From assembly GCF_003335505.1 (NCBI RefSeq), contig NZ_QPEX01000006.1, positions 1 to 64,000 of the forward strand: DNA of 64,000 nucleotides. Reading direction: 5' to 3'. Under the pieces are notes generated by a model. It saw only the letters and a list, made by a program, of their open reading frames with translations, had not been told where the DNA came from and did no database searches. The position numbers were made by a program, and so were the translations under genes. This document shows, in pieces, positions 33,792 through 43,796 of the stretch. The stretch comes from Bremerella cremea. Lineage in GTDB: Bacteria; Planctomycetota; Planctomycetia; Pirellulales; Pirellulaceae. Numbering within the stretch: position 1 is the stretch's first letter; each line of letters begins with the position of its first letter.

Positions 33792-35414
33792 TCAGTTCAG
33801 AAAAATCGCGTTGGGGCGTAACGATAAGTACCAATCTTTCCACTTTTGAATCGCTGCTTCCCGTTCGGGCGGAGTGGGATCGGACGGCATGCCAAAGCCA
33901 TCGATTTTGCGACTCACAAAACGCAAGGCATCGCGGGCTTCGATAGCCACCCGCGGATCAGGATCGGACAAGGCATAAATCAGATCAGGCACACTTTCAA
34001 AGTCTTTGACGCTCTCGATGGCCCGAATAGCCATGATGCGTGAAGCATAGCTTCCTTGCCGTAACTTGCGTCGCACCGCCTTGAGAGCAATCTCGCGACT
34101 ATCGCCATCCAGGTTCAAATCGAAAGCGACATCGGCGTCGACCAGGTCGTCGAGCGAACCGTCGTCGGAATTCAGCATTTCCAGAAAACGCTTCGTTTCA
34201 GGAATCTCTTTCACGTTGACCACTTTGCCGTTGCGAAGCTCGGCTTCAGACAAGTCGTCGGGCAAACCGCGTCCGCCAGCCAACAAGCCGTTGTCGAACG
34301 ACTTCACATGCTTCTTGAGGGTGGCCGTTGTTCCGCGGACCAGGAAAAGAATCGAGAAGGCCGAGCCAATGGTATGGTCTTCGTCGAAGGCCTTAATGCT
34401 GCCGTCGTCTAGACGGCACTTTTTTATGAACTCGAAGCCTGCTTGGTACCACATCGGCTCCGGGTCCGGCTTACCGGTGTCGAGCTCTTCAAACGCTTTG
34501 TAACGCTCTAAAGCGTACAGGTAATACAATTGCCAACGTGTCCCCTCGACGGTGAAATGCTTGTCCATCCATTGGCCGCCCAAATCTTTCACCGATTGCA
34601 GGGCCCCCACGTCGACCAACTCGCGGGCCTTTTTGTTGTCGGCCTTTTTCTCTTCGTCGATTTCGGTGAAGCCGCTGGGGACGTCCGAGTCTGCTTTTTT
34701 CCGCTGCCCCCCCAAATCAAGGACATTTGCCGAAACATATAGCGAGCAAAGACCAGCAGTCGTCAAGCTTGGGCGAATGTCCGCTTGTTGTACGCGTGCT
34801 TTGCCACGTGGCGAAACAATCCCTTGATAGCCAAAACCGCCCGAAGGATCTTGCACCGACATCACCCAGTTGGTCATGCCCGCGATCGTTTCGATGGGAA
34901 CATCAAACTGATTCGCTTTGGCTAACCACAGCCCGAGCGCTGCGTACTGGGTCATCGAATTGTCGCCGGTATCTTTCTCGGCATACCCGTAACCACCATG
35001 GCCTTTCTGGCATTTCACAAAGAACTCGACCAGGTTTTCGATCTCTTGATGGTTCGAGTAGGGATCGAGCTCACAGAGCAGAATCAACACCATCCCTGCG
35101 TCGTAGACAGCATCGTGTTCAAACTTGGGAACGGTGGCGGCGAACTTTTTACAGTCGGCCAAAGCCCCCTTAATGAGTGGGTGATCTGGCTTAGTGCCCG
35201 ATTTATAGAGAGCTAGCGCAACGAGGCATCTGCCACCGATACGGCTGTAGGGCTTGGAAGACTGCAAGAATTTGTTAGCGCCAGCAACGATTTCAAGAAC
35301 TTCGGGAGACTTCGGATTCAAGGCCTGCGCCGTCGAATTCCATCCAGCCACCATCCCGAAGAACCCAAGCATGTAGGCGCAAACCGTCCACGATGGTTTC
35401 GTATAAGAAGGCAT
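33792..35414 (-). CDS. Squalene-cyclase/prenyltransferase-like alpha-toroid repeat protein
   Basis: 540 residues with a signal sequence or N-terminal anchor (VCAYMLGFFGMVAGWNSTAQ). The middle has repeats of the terpenoid cyclase/prenyltransferase alpha6 barrel: VKCQKGHGGYGYAEKDTGDN, then MSVQDPSGGFGYQG and RPSLTTAGLCSLYVS. The C-terminal 100 residues look like HEAT repeats (ESVKDFESVPDLIYALSDPD, then RVAIEARDALRFV). No DxDD cyclase acid motif was seen, so it is probably a binding scaffold rather than a cyclase. First gene of the ExbB/ExbD operon. A promoter could not be assigned in the ~380 bases upstream. Confidence 0.8.
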   Translation of the reverse strand: MPSYTKPSWTVCAYMLGFFGMVAGWNSTAQALNPKSPEVLEIVAGANKFLQSSKPYSRIGGRCLVALALYKSGTKPDHPLIKGALADCKKFAATVPKFEHDAVYDAGMVLILLCELDPYSNHQEIENLVEFFVKCQKGHGGYGYAEKDTGDNSMTQYAALGLWLAKANQFDVPIETIAGMTNWVMSVQDPSGGFGYQGIVSPRGKARVQQADIRPSLTTAGLCSLYVSANVLDLGGQRKKADSDVPSGFTEIDEEKKADNKKARELVDVGALQSVKDLGGQWMDKHFTVEGTRWQLYYLYALERYKAFEELDTGKPDPEPMWYQAGFEFIKKCRLDDGSIKAFDEDHTIGSAFSILFLVRGTTATLKKHVKSFDNGLLAGGRGLPDDLSEAELRNGKVVNVKEIPETKRFLEMLNSDDGSLDDLVDADVAFDLNLDGDSREIALKAVRRKLRQGSYASRIMAIRAIESVKDFESVPDLIYALSDPDPRVAIEARDALRFVSRKIDGFGMPSDPTPPEREAAIQKWKDWYLSLRPNAIFLN

Positions 35415-35791
35415 TCAAATTGTATCTCTGTTCCAGCGATGAAGAGCGCGACCCAATAGTCGGTCTAATCCGCTGAACTTAACGCGATAGCATCGCTTTA
35501 GGCAAACAGATTTCCCGAATTGGGTACAACTGAGGGGCTGAGCGTCGCCCCAAAAGCAGTACTTAAGGGCAAAGCTATCTCTCAATATGCGTTGATGTTA
35601 AGGCTAGGAACGAATGACTACCGTGTCAAGCAAGTTGTCGAAATACGCGCAGATTGTTAATTTATGCAGAAATACATGCACTTTTTGACATGGCCATCCT
35701 GTAGAACTGCCTGCACTTCTGTTTTTCTTGGCTCAGAATCGACCCTGTGCAAGAAACTTGTAACATCAACCGCAGTCAGTGGTTCCCCCAG
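35415..35791. other. Intergenic region between divergent operon and tRNA-Phe
   Basis: No open frame of note. It probably holds the promoter of the minus-strand ExbB/ExbD operon, but no convincing -35/-10 pair was found. A weak GGGGC/GCCCC hairpin occurs near 35534-35553. Confidence 0.4.
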
Positions 35792-35820
35792 TTGACATCC
35801 ACCCAGGAGATCTCTAGACT
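35792..35820 (+). promoter_or_regulatory. Promoter of tRNA-Phe
   Basis: Perfect TTGACA at 35792-35797, a 17-base spacer, and TAGACT at 35815-35820. The tRNA begins 18 bases downstream of the -10 box. Confidence 0.8.
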
Positions 35821-35837
35821 TAGCTCCTTCCTAGCAA

Positions 35838-35910
35838 GGTCAGATAGCTCAGTTGGTAGAGCAATGGACTGAAAATCCATGTGTCGCCGGTTCGATCCCG
35901 GCTCTGACCA
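35838..35910 (+). tRNA. tRNA-Phe (anticodon GAA)
   Basis: A 73-base cloverleaf: acceptor stem GGTCAGA pairs with TCTGACC, the D arm is GCTC...GAGC, the anticodon loop CTGAAAA carries GAA, and the T arm has GGTTCGATCC. Discriminator base A at 35910; the CCA end is not encoded. Confidence 0.97.
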
Positions 35911-35982
35911 CTTCGGCAAATCGCGGCGGAACTTCGAGTTTCCGTCGCTTTTAGCCCACAAGTTAGTTCTCGCCCATAAAAA

Positions 35983-36013
35983 AAGCCCTCAAGATGACTC
36001 ATCTTGAGGGCTT
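35983..36013. terminator. Bidirectional terminator between tRNA-Phe and HU gene
   Basis: A perfect 13-bp stem (AAGCCCTCAAGAT with ATCTTGAGGGCTT) and a 5-base loop. The minus-strand side is followed by a strong T-run (A-run on the plus strand at 35978-35984), serving the HU gene. On the plus strand it can end the tRNA transcript, though the T-run is short. Confidence 0.88.
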
Positions 36014-36059
36014 GATTCGTTCTTGGCCACTGCTTCCTAAGCCCATACGGGCAAAGAGC

Positions 36060-36398
36060 TTAGACCATTTCTTTCAGGTTCTTTAGAGGGCGAACCTTGA
36101 CCTTGGTCGAGGCCGGCTTGGCCGGAACGTCCATCAGCTCGCCTGGCTTGAACGGGTTAGGCACACCTTTGCGAGCAGGCTTGGCCGGAACCTTCTTCTT
36201 TTCGATCTTCACGATGCCAGGAATGGCGATCGCACCGGCGCCGCTACGTCCGAGGGCTTTACCAATCTCTGCGGACAGCGAGTCTAGGACCGCGCTGACA
36301 TCCTTCTTCGCAATGCCCGTGGCTTCCGAGATGTTCGTCAGCAGTTGGGTCTTGGTAAGGGGTTTTTTGACGGTTGCAGCTGCAGCTTTCTTTGCCAT
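36060..36398 (-). CDS. HU-like histone-family DNA-binding protein
   Basis: 112 residues, a little longer than the usual 90 of HU. An Ala/Lys-rich head precedes the helical dimer body (TKTQLLTNISEATGIAKKDV, then VLDSLSAEIGKAL). The beta-arm region differs from typical HU: after IAIPGIVKIEKKKVPAKPAR the arm reads RKGVPNPFKPGELMDVPAKP, lacking the strict RNP turn but keeping an NPF-x-PGE version, and the tail is KVKVRPLKNLKEMV. Expected to bend and compact DNA. AGGGAAA lies upstream of the ATG as a ribosome binding site. Confidence 0.88.
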   Translation of the reverse strand: MAKKAAAATVKKPLTKTQLLTNISEATGIAKKDVSAVLDSLSAEIGKALGRSGAGAIAIPGIVKIEKKKVPAKPARKGVPNPFKPGELMDVPAKPASTKVKVRPLKNLKEMV

Positions 36399-36926
36399 GG
36401 GGTTTCCCTACTAGAAAGGCTATCCAATGTAAAAATGGGTCACAAAAATCCGATTTCCGGAACGCGTCGATTAAAGAAGTTTGCCACGTTTTTTCAAGAC
36501 AGCCAAAGCGTAAAACGCCCTTTTTACCGGGAAATTGAAGGAAAATTGCCGGAAATTCGGTCTGGCGACCTCGAAATAGGGCCAAACAACCCTTTTTTTT
36601 AAGGGCCAAACCTGCCTCGGGCACCCATTTTAAGCCCCATTTTCTCGCTTCAAATGTCCTGTTTGGTCCAATCTGCGTACTTCTCATCCGCTAGCAGGCT
36701 TCTCTAGACCGCACGAAATGCCCTAACAAATCGACGGTCTATAATCGACAAAACTTGTTTTCCTAACGGAAGCTGGAATAGAGTACATTATCAGCGTGTT
36801 GATTTTTCTACCGCTGTTGCAATTTGAGAAACTCAACAAGCCGTTAAGCTTCAGCAGAGGCTTTACGTGGCTGGACCGCCGCGGGTGACCGCTTTTCTTC
36901 CCTCAATGGAAATGCAGGGCATGCTC
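36399..36926. other. Intergenic region between HU gene and giant PQQ gene
   Basis: Divergent promoters for the HU gene and the plus-strand operon should lie here. An unusual feature is the T8 run near 36592-36599 in AACAACCCTTTTTTTTAAGG. No RNA gene or repeat recognised. Frames in this stretch are short. Confidence 0.35.
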
Positions 36927-39900
36927 ATGTATCGGAATCTTCAGACTCAACCTTCCGCTAGCACCCGCCAAAGCGTGGCTTGTTCTGGCTGGGGCAGATT
37001 ATTCACTCTGGCGTGGGTTATGGGCTTGGGGATTCTTTTGCTGCCGCAGGGCACCGCCCAGGCTTCCTCCCTAGGTGGGCTGACCTGCGACCTCATGCTT
37101 GCTGCCAATGCCACCGGGCAATTCGATGAGGACGAACAGAACGATCTCGAGTCTTCCTTCTTTCTGCCCATTCCGCGCGAAGAGCGGATGCGTTTGGTAC
37201 GGATCAACGATTTCACCGCCGAACAGCGTTGGACCGATGCCGCCCAAGACTTAATCGAAATACTGGCCGTCGAGGACAACGAAGACTACCTGGTTCCGCT
37301 GGAAACGAGTGACGGAACCACCTCGGAAAGTGTCAAAACGTCGACGCTCAAGCTCGTTAAGACCTTGCCTTCCCAAGTTCTGGAAGCCTACTTGCTGCTG
37401 GTCGGGGGCGAACCCGATGCCATGCTGCAGAATGCGTTGACCACCAACAACCAGCGCGAACTGGCCAACGTCGCCCGCCGATTTATTTTCACCCCTGCCG
37501 GCGAGAAAGCGGCCATCATTCTGGCCCGCAAAGCGATGGACAACCGGCAGTGGGAAGGAGCTTTGCTCGACCTGAACCGCCTCGACTTCAAGCCGGATAA
37601 TACCCGCCACTATCGGAACGAAACCAACCTCATGAAGGCGATCTGCCTGAAGGAAGTAGGGCAAGTCGAATCAGCGAATGAAATCATCGACAACCTGCTG
37701 AAGGAAAAGCAACTAGAGCAACTTCTGCCCAAGTCGATGATTGCCAATAAGAACGCCCAGCAAATTCTCGACCAGCTGACCCAAGTCGGCTCGCTCAGCG
37801 AGTTCCCTCCTTATGCTTGGACAATGTTCCAAGGCTCGGAATCACGCACCGCCCCTTCTCGTGGCAGTGAACCGCTCCAGGAAGTCCAGTGGAACGCTCG
37901 CATGGCACTCAGCCGGCAACAGCAAGATGAAATTCACAAATCGGTACAGCATTTTCGCGACAACCGCGTCCCGATCTTCCCTGCCATCCATCCGGTGCTG
38001 GTTGCCAACCAAGTCATTTTTCGCACTCCTGGCGGTCTGTTGGCCACCGATATCCATAGCGGGAAGGTTTTGTGGAAGTTTCCGTGGGATACCGTCGAGC
38101 TCGACTTGTCCGAACGAGAAGATGATGTCATCTCCACCATTTTCCCTGGGCTGGGCAAAGAGTTTGAACGCGCGATCTGGTCTGACGCTCGTTCTGGGTT
38201 GATCTCGTCGGATGGCAAACGCTTGTTCTACGTTCACGAGCAAAGCTCGCCCGAAGATGCCATGGGAGCAATGTTGGCGCCAGGCAACATGCAAGGAGGC
38301 GGCCTTTTTTCCGGTCAGCAGAACCACCTGTATTGCTTCGATATCGAACGAGAAGGAGCCATCTTGTGGCAATTGGGTGGGATCGCTGCCGACCCCATTC
38401 AAGAAGAAAACCAGCTTTCTGAGGCCCGTTTTCTTGGTCCGCCACTTCCCATTGGCAAAGACTTGTTTGTCTTGGCTGGGATCATCGATGAAATTCGTTT
38501 GCTTTGTCTCGATGCGGAAACGGGCCAAATCAATTGGACCCAACAGTTGGCCCGCCAAACGGCCGCCTCGCCGGGAGACGTCTTGGCCAACTTGATGCAA
38601 GCGGCCACCCCTTCGCACAAAGGGGGCATCTTGGTTTGTCCCACCAACACCGGAGCCATCGTTGCGGTCGACTTGGCTAATCGCACGCTCTTGTGGGGCT
38701 TTCAATACAAAGAACCCAATCGCAATCGCCCGACTCGCCGTATCACCAGCAACAACCAAGGGGAAGATATCCTCTCCATGGCCGACCGCTGGAGCGACGG
38801 GACGCCGATCATCCATCAAGGCAAAGTCTTAGTCACGCCAACCGATTCCGACTACCTCTACTGCCTCGACCTGTTAACCGGCGAGAAGCTCTGGGAAAGC
38901 CCTCGGCGCGACAACATTGCTTTGGTCACCGTCGAAGAGAACATCGCCATGGTTGTCGGCAAAACGTCGGTGAGCGGGATTGATATCGAAACGGGCGAAC
39001 CCGCCTGGACGCCGGAGAAATCGGAACTTCCCGAACAGGCTTTGCCTAGCGGATTTGGCTTTCGTTTGGGTAGCAAATATTACTTACCCACCATCCGCAA
39101 TCAGATCATTCCGATCGACATCACCACCGGGCGCCAAGACACCCCGATCGAAGCCGTGGGCGAACTGGGCAACATGGTCTGTTATCAAGACTATGTCATT
39201 TCGGTCAGCCCTGAATACGTCACCGCTTACAAACAAATCGACGCGCTCCGACGCGAAGTCCAGGCCCGCCTCGACAAAAACCCCGACGACGCCGAAGCCC
39301 TCCGCTTGGTCGGCAAATTGCAGAAGCACGACGGTGACTTAGAGACCGCATTGCGTTCGCTGCAACGTTCGCTGGAACTAGAAGCATCGGAAGAAACACG
39401 CACCCAGCTTGTGCTGACCGGCTTGGCGGCGCTGAACGACGACTTCACCAAGTTTCGCGATCTCGTTCCACAAATGGAAACTTTGGTAACCACGAACGAC
39501 GAGAAGATCTCGCTCGCACGATTGACGGCCCGCGGTTTAGACGGGGAAGGAAAATATCAAGAGGCGCTAGCGCACTACTTCGATTTCCTTAACCTGACCG
39601 ACGAATACCTTCAATCTCAGGTCACCCCTAACGATCTGATCATCCGCGACTTTGCCCCAGAGATTGAAGTGACCGCCGATCGCTGGGCCCGGGGCATGAT
39701 CAGCCAAATGTACGACGCGATGCCTGCCGCAGAAAAGCAGCAGGCCAACCAGCAAGTCCAAGCCCGCTTGAACAAACTACTTGCCGGGGAAGGGGACCAC
39801 ACCGCCACATTAAGACGCTTTATCGATCGCTTCCCTCGCTTCCCAGTCACGCAGGAAGCCAGGCTGAAACTGGCCACGTCGTACTTGACCTCTGGTAAGA

Positions 39901-41702
39901 TCATGCAAGGAGAAGCGGTCCTACGTCCGTTGCTAACCGCCGACCTTCCAGCCGAGCAGCTTGGCCCCTTGGTTTACTTGCAGGCGAAAGGTCTCAAAGA
40001 AGCTGGTCTCGAGGACGAGTCGGCCCAGTGGTTTGCCCTGTTGATCGATCAATATGCCAGTATCCCGGTCGACGGCAAGCGTTCCGGCAGCCAAGTGGTC
40101 GCCCTCGAACAGTGGGACCCGGTGGCCTTGGCACTTGTGCGCAACAAACAGCTCTGGCCATACACCCAGGCCCAAGCCACAGATAAAAAGCTCGAAAACA
40201 CTACCTTCACGCAAGCCAATTTTCCTCTCCGCTTGCATGAACAAAATTCGGAGCTGCCTACCGACTACTCGTTGCTGCTCGATACCGAAGCGAATCTGAT
40301 CATCGTCCGGGATGAATTTGGAAACACCGTCGTCCGGATTCCCTTCACGCCCCAAAGCCGTCGCAAGCTCTATCAACCTCAAGTCTGGGCTTTGCACGCC
40401 ACGCAAATGGGTCACCTGCTCATCTTTTCGCTCGGCAGCGAACTACAAGCATTTAACATGATGCCGCGGCTTCCGAGTGAAGAGTCGCCGCGTTTGCTCT
40501 GGACTGCCGACCTGCATAATGGCCTGGGTGGCTCTTCTCGACGCGCCCGCGAGTTTGACGCCCATACCAACCCGTATAATCCCTTCGCTGGGATGCAACC
40601 AATTGCCCGTGATGTCACGACCCAGAGGTCGATTGGACTATTTGCGTGCAACGAAGATTTGATCTGTTATCAGGTCGGCACCCGCTTGTACTGTCGTGAT
40701 CCCGAAACCGGAGCGATCTTCTGGGAACGGGACGACGTAGAACTTGGTTGCGAACTGGTCCTTACCGATCGTTATATCGTTGCCATTCCGGAAGACGCCA
40801 AATCGTCACGCAGTGAAGTAGGAAATACCGTCAACGCGCTGGTCCTTTCTGCCGACAACGGCGAGTTGATCGACACGGTCGAGTTGCCAAGCAGCGATCG
40901 AATCTGGACGGTCCGCGATGGCGTTGTGCTGGCCTGGGAGAAAAAGCCGAAGGAAGAACCCCAAGGGCTCGAGGCTTTTGACGCCGTGACCGGAGAGAAA
41001 GTCTGGCATCGCACATTTGCAGCCGATTCAGGGACGAAGGGTGTCTTGCTGCAACGCCACCCCCGTTTGGTTACCTTAAACAAAGCAGGCGAATTAAACG
41101 TTACCAATATCCCTACCGGTGAAGTGCTGCACGAACAAGTTCTGGCAGACAAGGTAGACATCTTACAATTGAAAGCAGTCGAATCGGACGATCAATACCT
41201 GATCGCCGTTTATCAAGATGAGAAGCCTAACCCTCACTTCAAAAGCATTCCGTACAACACCAACGAGAAGCTGTTGCGAGGTGAGATCTACGCGTTCGAT
41301 GCCAAGACCAACCAGCCTCAGTGGGATACGCCGGCTTTGGTTCACGACAATTACCTGGTCGAAAGTTATCAATCGAGCGGCCTGCCGGTAATCGCTTTAT
41401 TGGCTCGCATTCATCGCCCGGATGCCCGGACACCGCAAACCAATTCAATGCTGGAAGTGCTGCTGATCGATAAGCGCGATGGTCGCGTCCTCTATCGGCA
41501 AGAGTTCAGCGAGATCAGCAGCACCTTTAGTCTTTTCGGTAATCCGGCAGACTCTTCGGTTCACTTGAAGTTGGTTGGTCGAGAAATCACCTTGAATTTC
41601 GATTCCAACCAGGCCCCGGCGCCGGCCCCTCCGGCGGCGACCGAAGCGGACTACACTTTCCCCGCCAACGCAGGGAAAGAGCAAGACCCGGAAAAGCAAT
41701 AA
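36927..41702 (+). CDS. Giant secreted PQQ-like beta-propeller and TPR protein
   Basis: About 1591 residues. N-terminal signal sequence (LFTLAWVMGLGILLLPQGTA, then AxA). Helical repeats occupy about 60-260. A first propeller spans ~300-770, with blades such as GGLLATDIHSGKVLWKFPW and LYCLDLLTGEKLWESPRR; TPR-like repeats follow (~790-1090, e.g. AEALRLVGKLQKHDGDLETA), and a second propeller covers ~1160-1560 (LYCRDPETGAIFWERDD). Several in-frame ATGs cluster at 36906-36927; I favour 36927, seven bases after AGGG. It heads the block with moxR. Likely a periplasmic scaffold or sensor; no quinoprotein chemistry can be claimed. Confidence 0.85.
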   Translation: MYRNLQTQPSASTRQSVACSGWGRLFTLAWVMGLGILLLPQGTAQASSLGGLTCDLMLAANATGQFDEDEQNDLESSFFLPIPREERMRLVRINDFTAEQRWTDAAQDLIEILAVEDNEDYLVPLETSDGTTSESVKTSTLKLVKTLPSQVLEAYLLLVGGEPDAMLQNALTTNNQRELANVARRFIFTPAGEKAAIILARKAMDNRQWEGALLDLNRLDFKPDNTRHYRNETNLMKAICLKEVGQVESANEIIDNLLKEKQLEQLLPKSMIANKNAQQILDQLTQVGSLSEFPPYAWTMFQGSESRTAPSRGSEPLQEVQWNARMALSRQQQDEIHKSVQHFRDNRVPIFPAIHPVLVANQVIFRTPGGLLATDIHSGKVLWKFPWDTVELDLSEREDDVISTIFPGLGKEFERAIWSDARSGLISSDGKRLFYVHEQSSPEDAMGAMLAPGNMQGGGLFSGQQNHLYCFDIEREGAILWQLGGIAADPIQEENQLSEARFLGPPLPIGKDLFVLAGIIDEIRLLCLDAETGQINWTQQLARQTAASPGDVLANLMQAATPSHKGGILVCPTNTGAIVAVDLANRTLLWGFQYKEPNRNRPTRRITSNNQGEDILSMADRWSDGTPIIHQGKVLVTPTDSDYLYCLDLLTGEKLWESPRRDNIALVTVEENIAMVVGKTSVSGIDIETGEPAWTPEKSELPEQALPSGFGFRLGSKYYLPTIRNQIIPIDITTGRQDTPIEAVGELGNMVCYQDYVISVSPEYVTAYKQIDALRREVQARLDKNPDDAEALRLVGKLQKHDGDLETALRSLQRSLELEASEETRTQLVLTGLAALNDDFTKFRDLVPQMETLVTTNDEKISLARLTARGLDGEGKYQEALAHYFDFLNLTDEYLQSQVTPNDLIIRDFAPEIEVTADRWARGMISQMYDAMPAAEKQQANQQVQARLNKLLAGEGDHTATLRRFIDRFPRFPVTQEARLKLATSYLTSGKIMQGEAVLRPLLTADLPAEQLGPLVYLQAKGLKEAGLEDESAQWFALLIDQYASIPVDGKRSGSQVVALEQWDPVALALVRNKQLWPYTQAQATDKKLENTTFTQANFPLRLHEQNSELPTDYSLLLDTEANLIIVRDEFGNTVVRIPFTPQSRRKLYQPQVWALHATQMGHLLIFSLGSELQAFNMMPRLPSEESPRLLWTADLHNGLGGSSRRAREFDAHTNPYNPFAGMQPIARDVTTQRSIGLFACNEDLICYQVGTRLYCRDPETGAIFWERDDVELGCELVLTDRYIVAIPEDAKSSRSEVGNTVNALVLSADNGELIDTVELPSSDRIWTVRDGVVLAWEKKPKEEPQGLEAFDAVTGEKVWHRTFAADSGTKGVLLQRHPRLVTLNKAGELNVTNIPTGEVLHEQVLADKVDILQLKAVESDDQYLIAVYQDEKPNPHFKSIPYNTNEKLLRGEIYAFDAKTNQPQWDTPALVHDNYLVESYQSSGLPVIALLARIHRPDARTPQTNSMLEVLLIDKRDGRVLYRQEFSEISSTFSLFGNPADSSVHLKLVGREITLNFDSNQAPAPAPPAATEADYTFPANAGKEQDPEKQ

Positions 41703-41866
41703 CCCCCCTTTTCGAGGCTACCGAGACATTTCATTTATGTTGTGATTTCGCGCAGTACAAGTTACGATTAGCGTGTTAAAGTTTAAGGATCCGGAAATCG
41801 ATTCCGTGTCATAATCGCTTTAACCGCTTCTTCTCCTAGATCTCTCACAGAACGGAAAGAGCCTGG

Positions 41867-42913
<1,047 letters not shown>

Positions 42914-43796
42914 GACACTCGGGCGGATTTCCAAATTGGAACTTCGCGCCCGGCATGTAGTTGAAGGCTTTCTCTCCGGTACTCATCGCAGCCCCTACTT
43001 CGGGCAGTCGATCGAGTTTCTCCAGCATCGCGAATACGCGACCGGGGACGATCTGCGCCATATCGACTGGAAGGTATGGGGCAAGCACAACAAGTACTTT
43101 ATCAAGCAGTACGAAGAGTACACCAACCTCCGCTGCATGATGCTGGTCGATGCTTCGGCGAGCATGAGCTACGGCAACGGTCCGCTGACCAAGTACGACT
43201 ACGGCTGCACGATTGCGGCTTCGCTGGCCTATTTGATTTTGAAACAGCAAGACGCGGTCGGCTGTGCCGTGTTTGACGATCGGATTCGTTACCGCGTGCC
43301 GGTGCTCAGCAAACGGACCCACTTGAACACCATCGTCGACGCCCTGGCCAACCAGTCGCCGCGCGACAAAACCGATATGCAGACTATCTGTCGCCAATTT
43401 GCCGAAGGCTACACGAGCCGCGGTTTGGTCGTGATGATTTCCGATTTCTTCGGCGATCAAGAAGCGACCGCCAAAGGACTGCGTATTCTGCGGCAACGGG
43501 GACACGATGTCATGGTCTTCCATGTGATGGACGACGACGAACTCGACTTTCCTTTTTCCGGTTCAACCCGGTTTGAAGGCCTGGAAAACGCCGACCATCT
43601 GACATGTAACCCCCGTGCCCTACGCGAAGGTTATTTGGAAGCGGTTAACGAGTTCACGTCGGGTATGCGGCGCGAATGCAGCAAGAATACGATCGATTAC
43701 GCCCTGGTTCGGACCCGCGATTCGCTCGCCACGGTTCTGACGACCTACCTTTCCAATCGATTGGGAATGCATCACCGTAACTAAGTTCGAGGCGTA

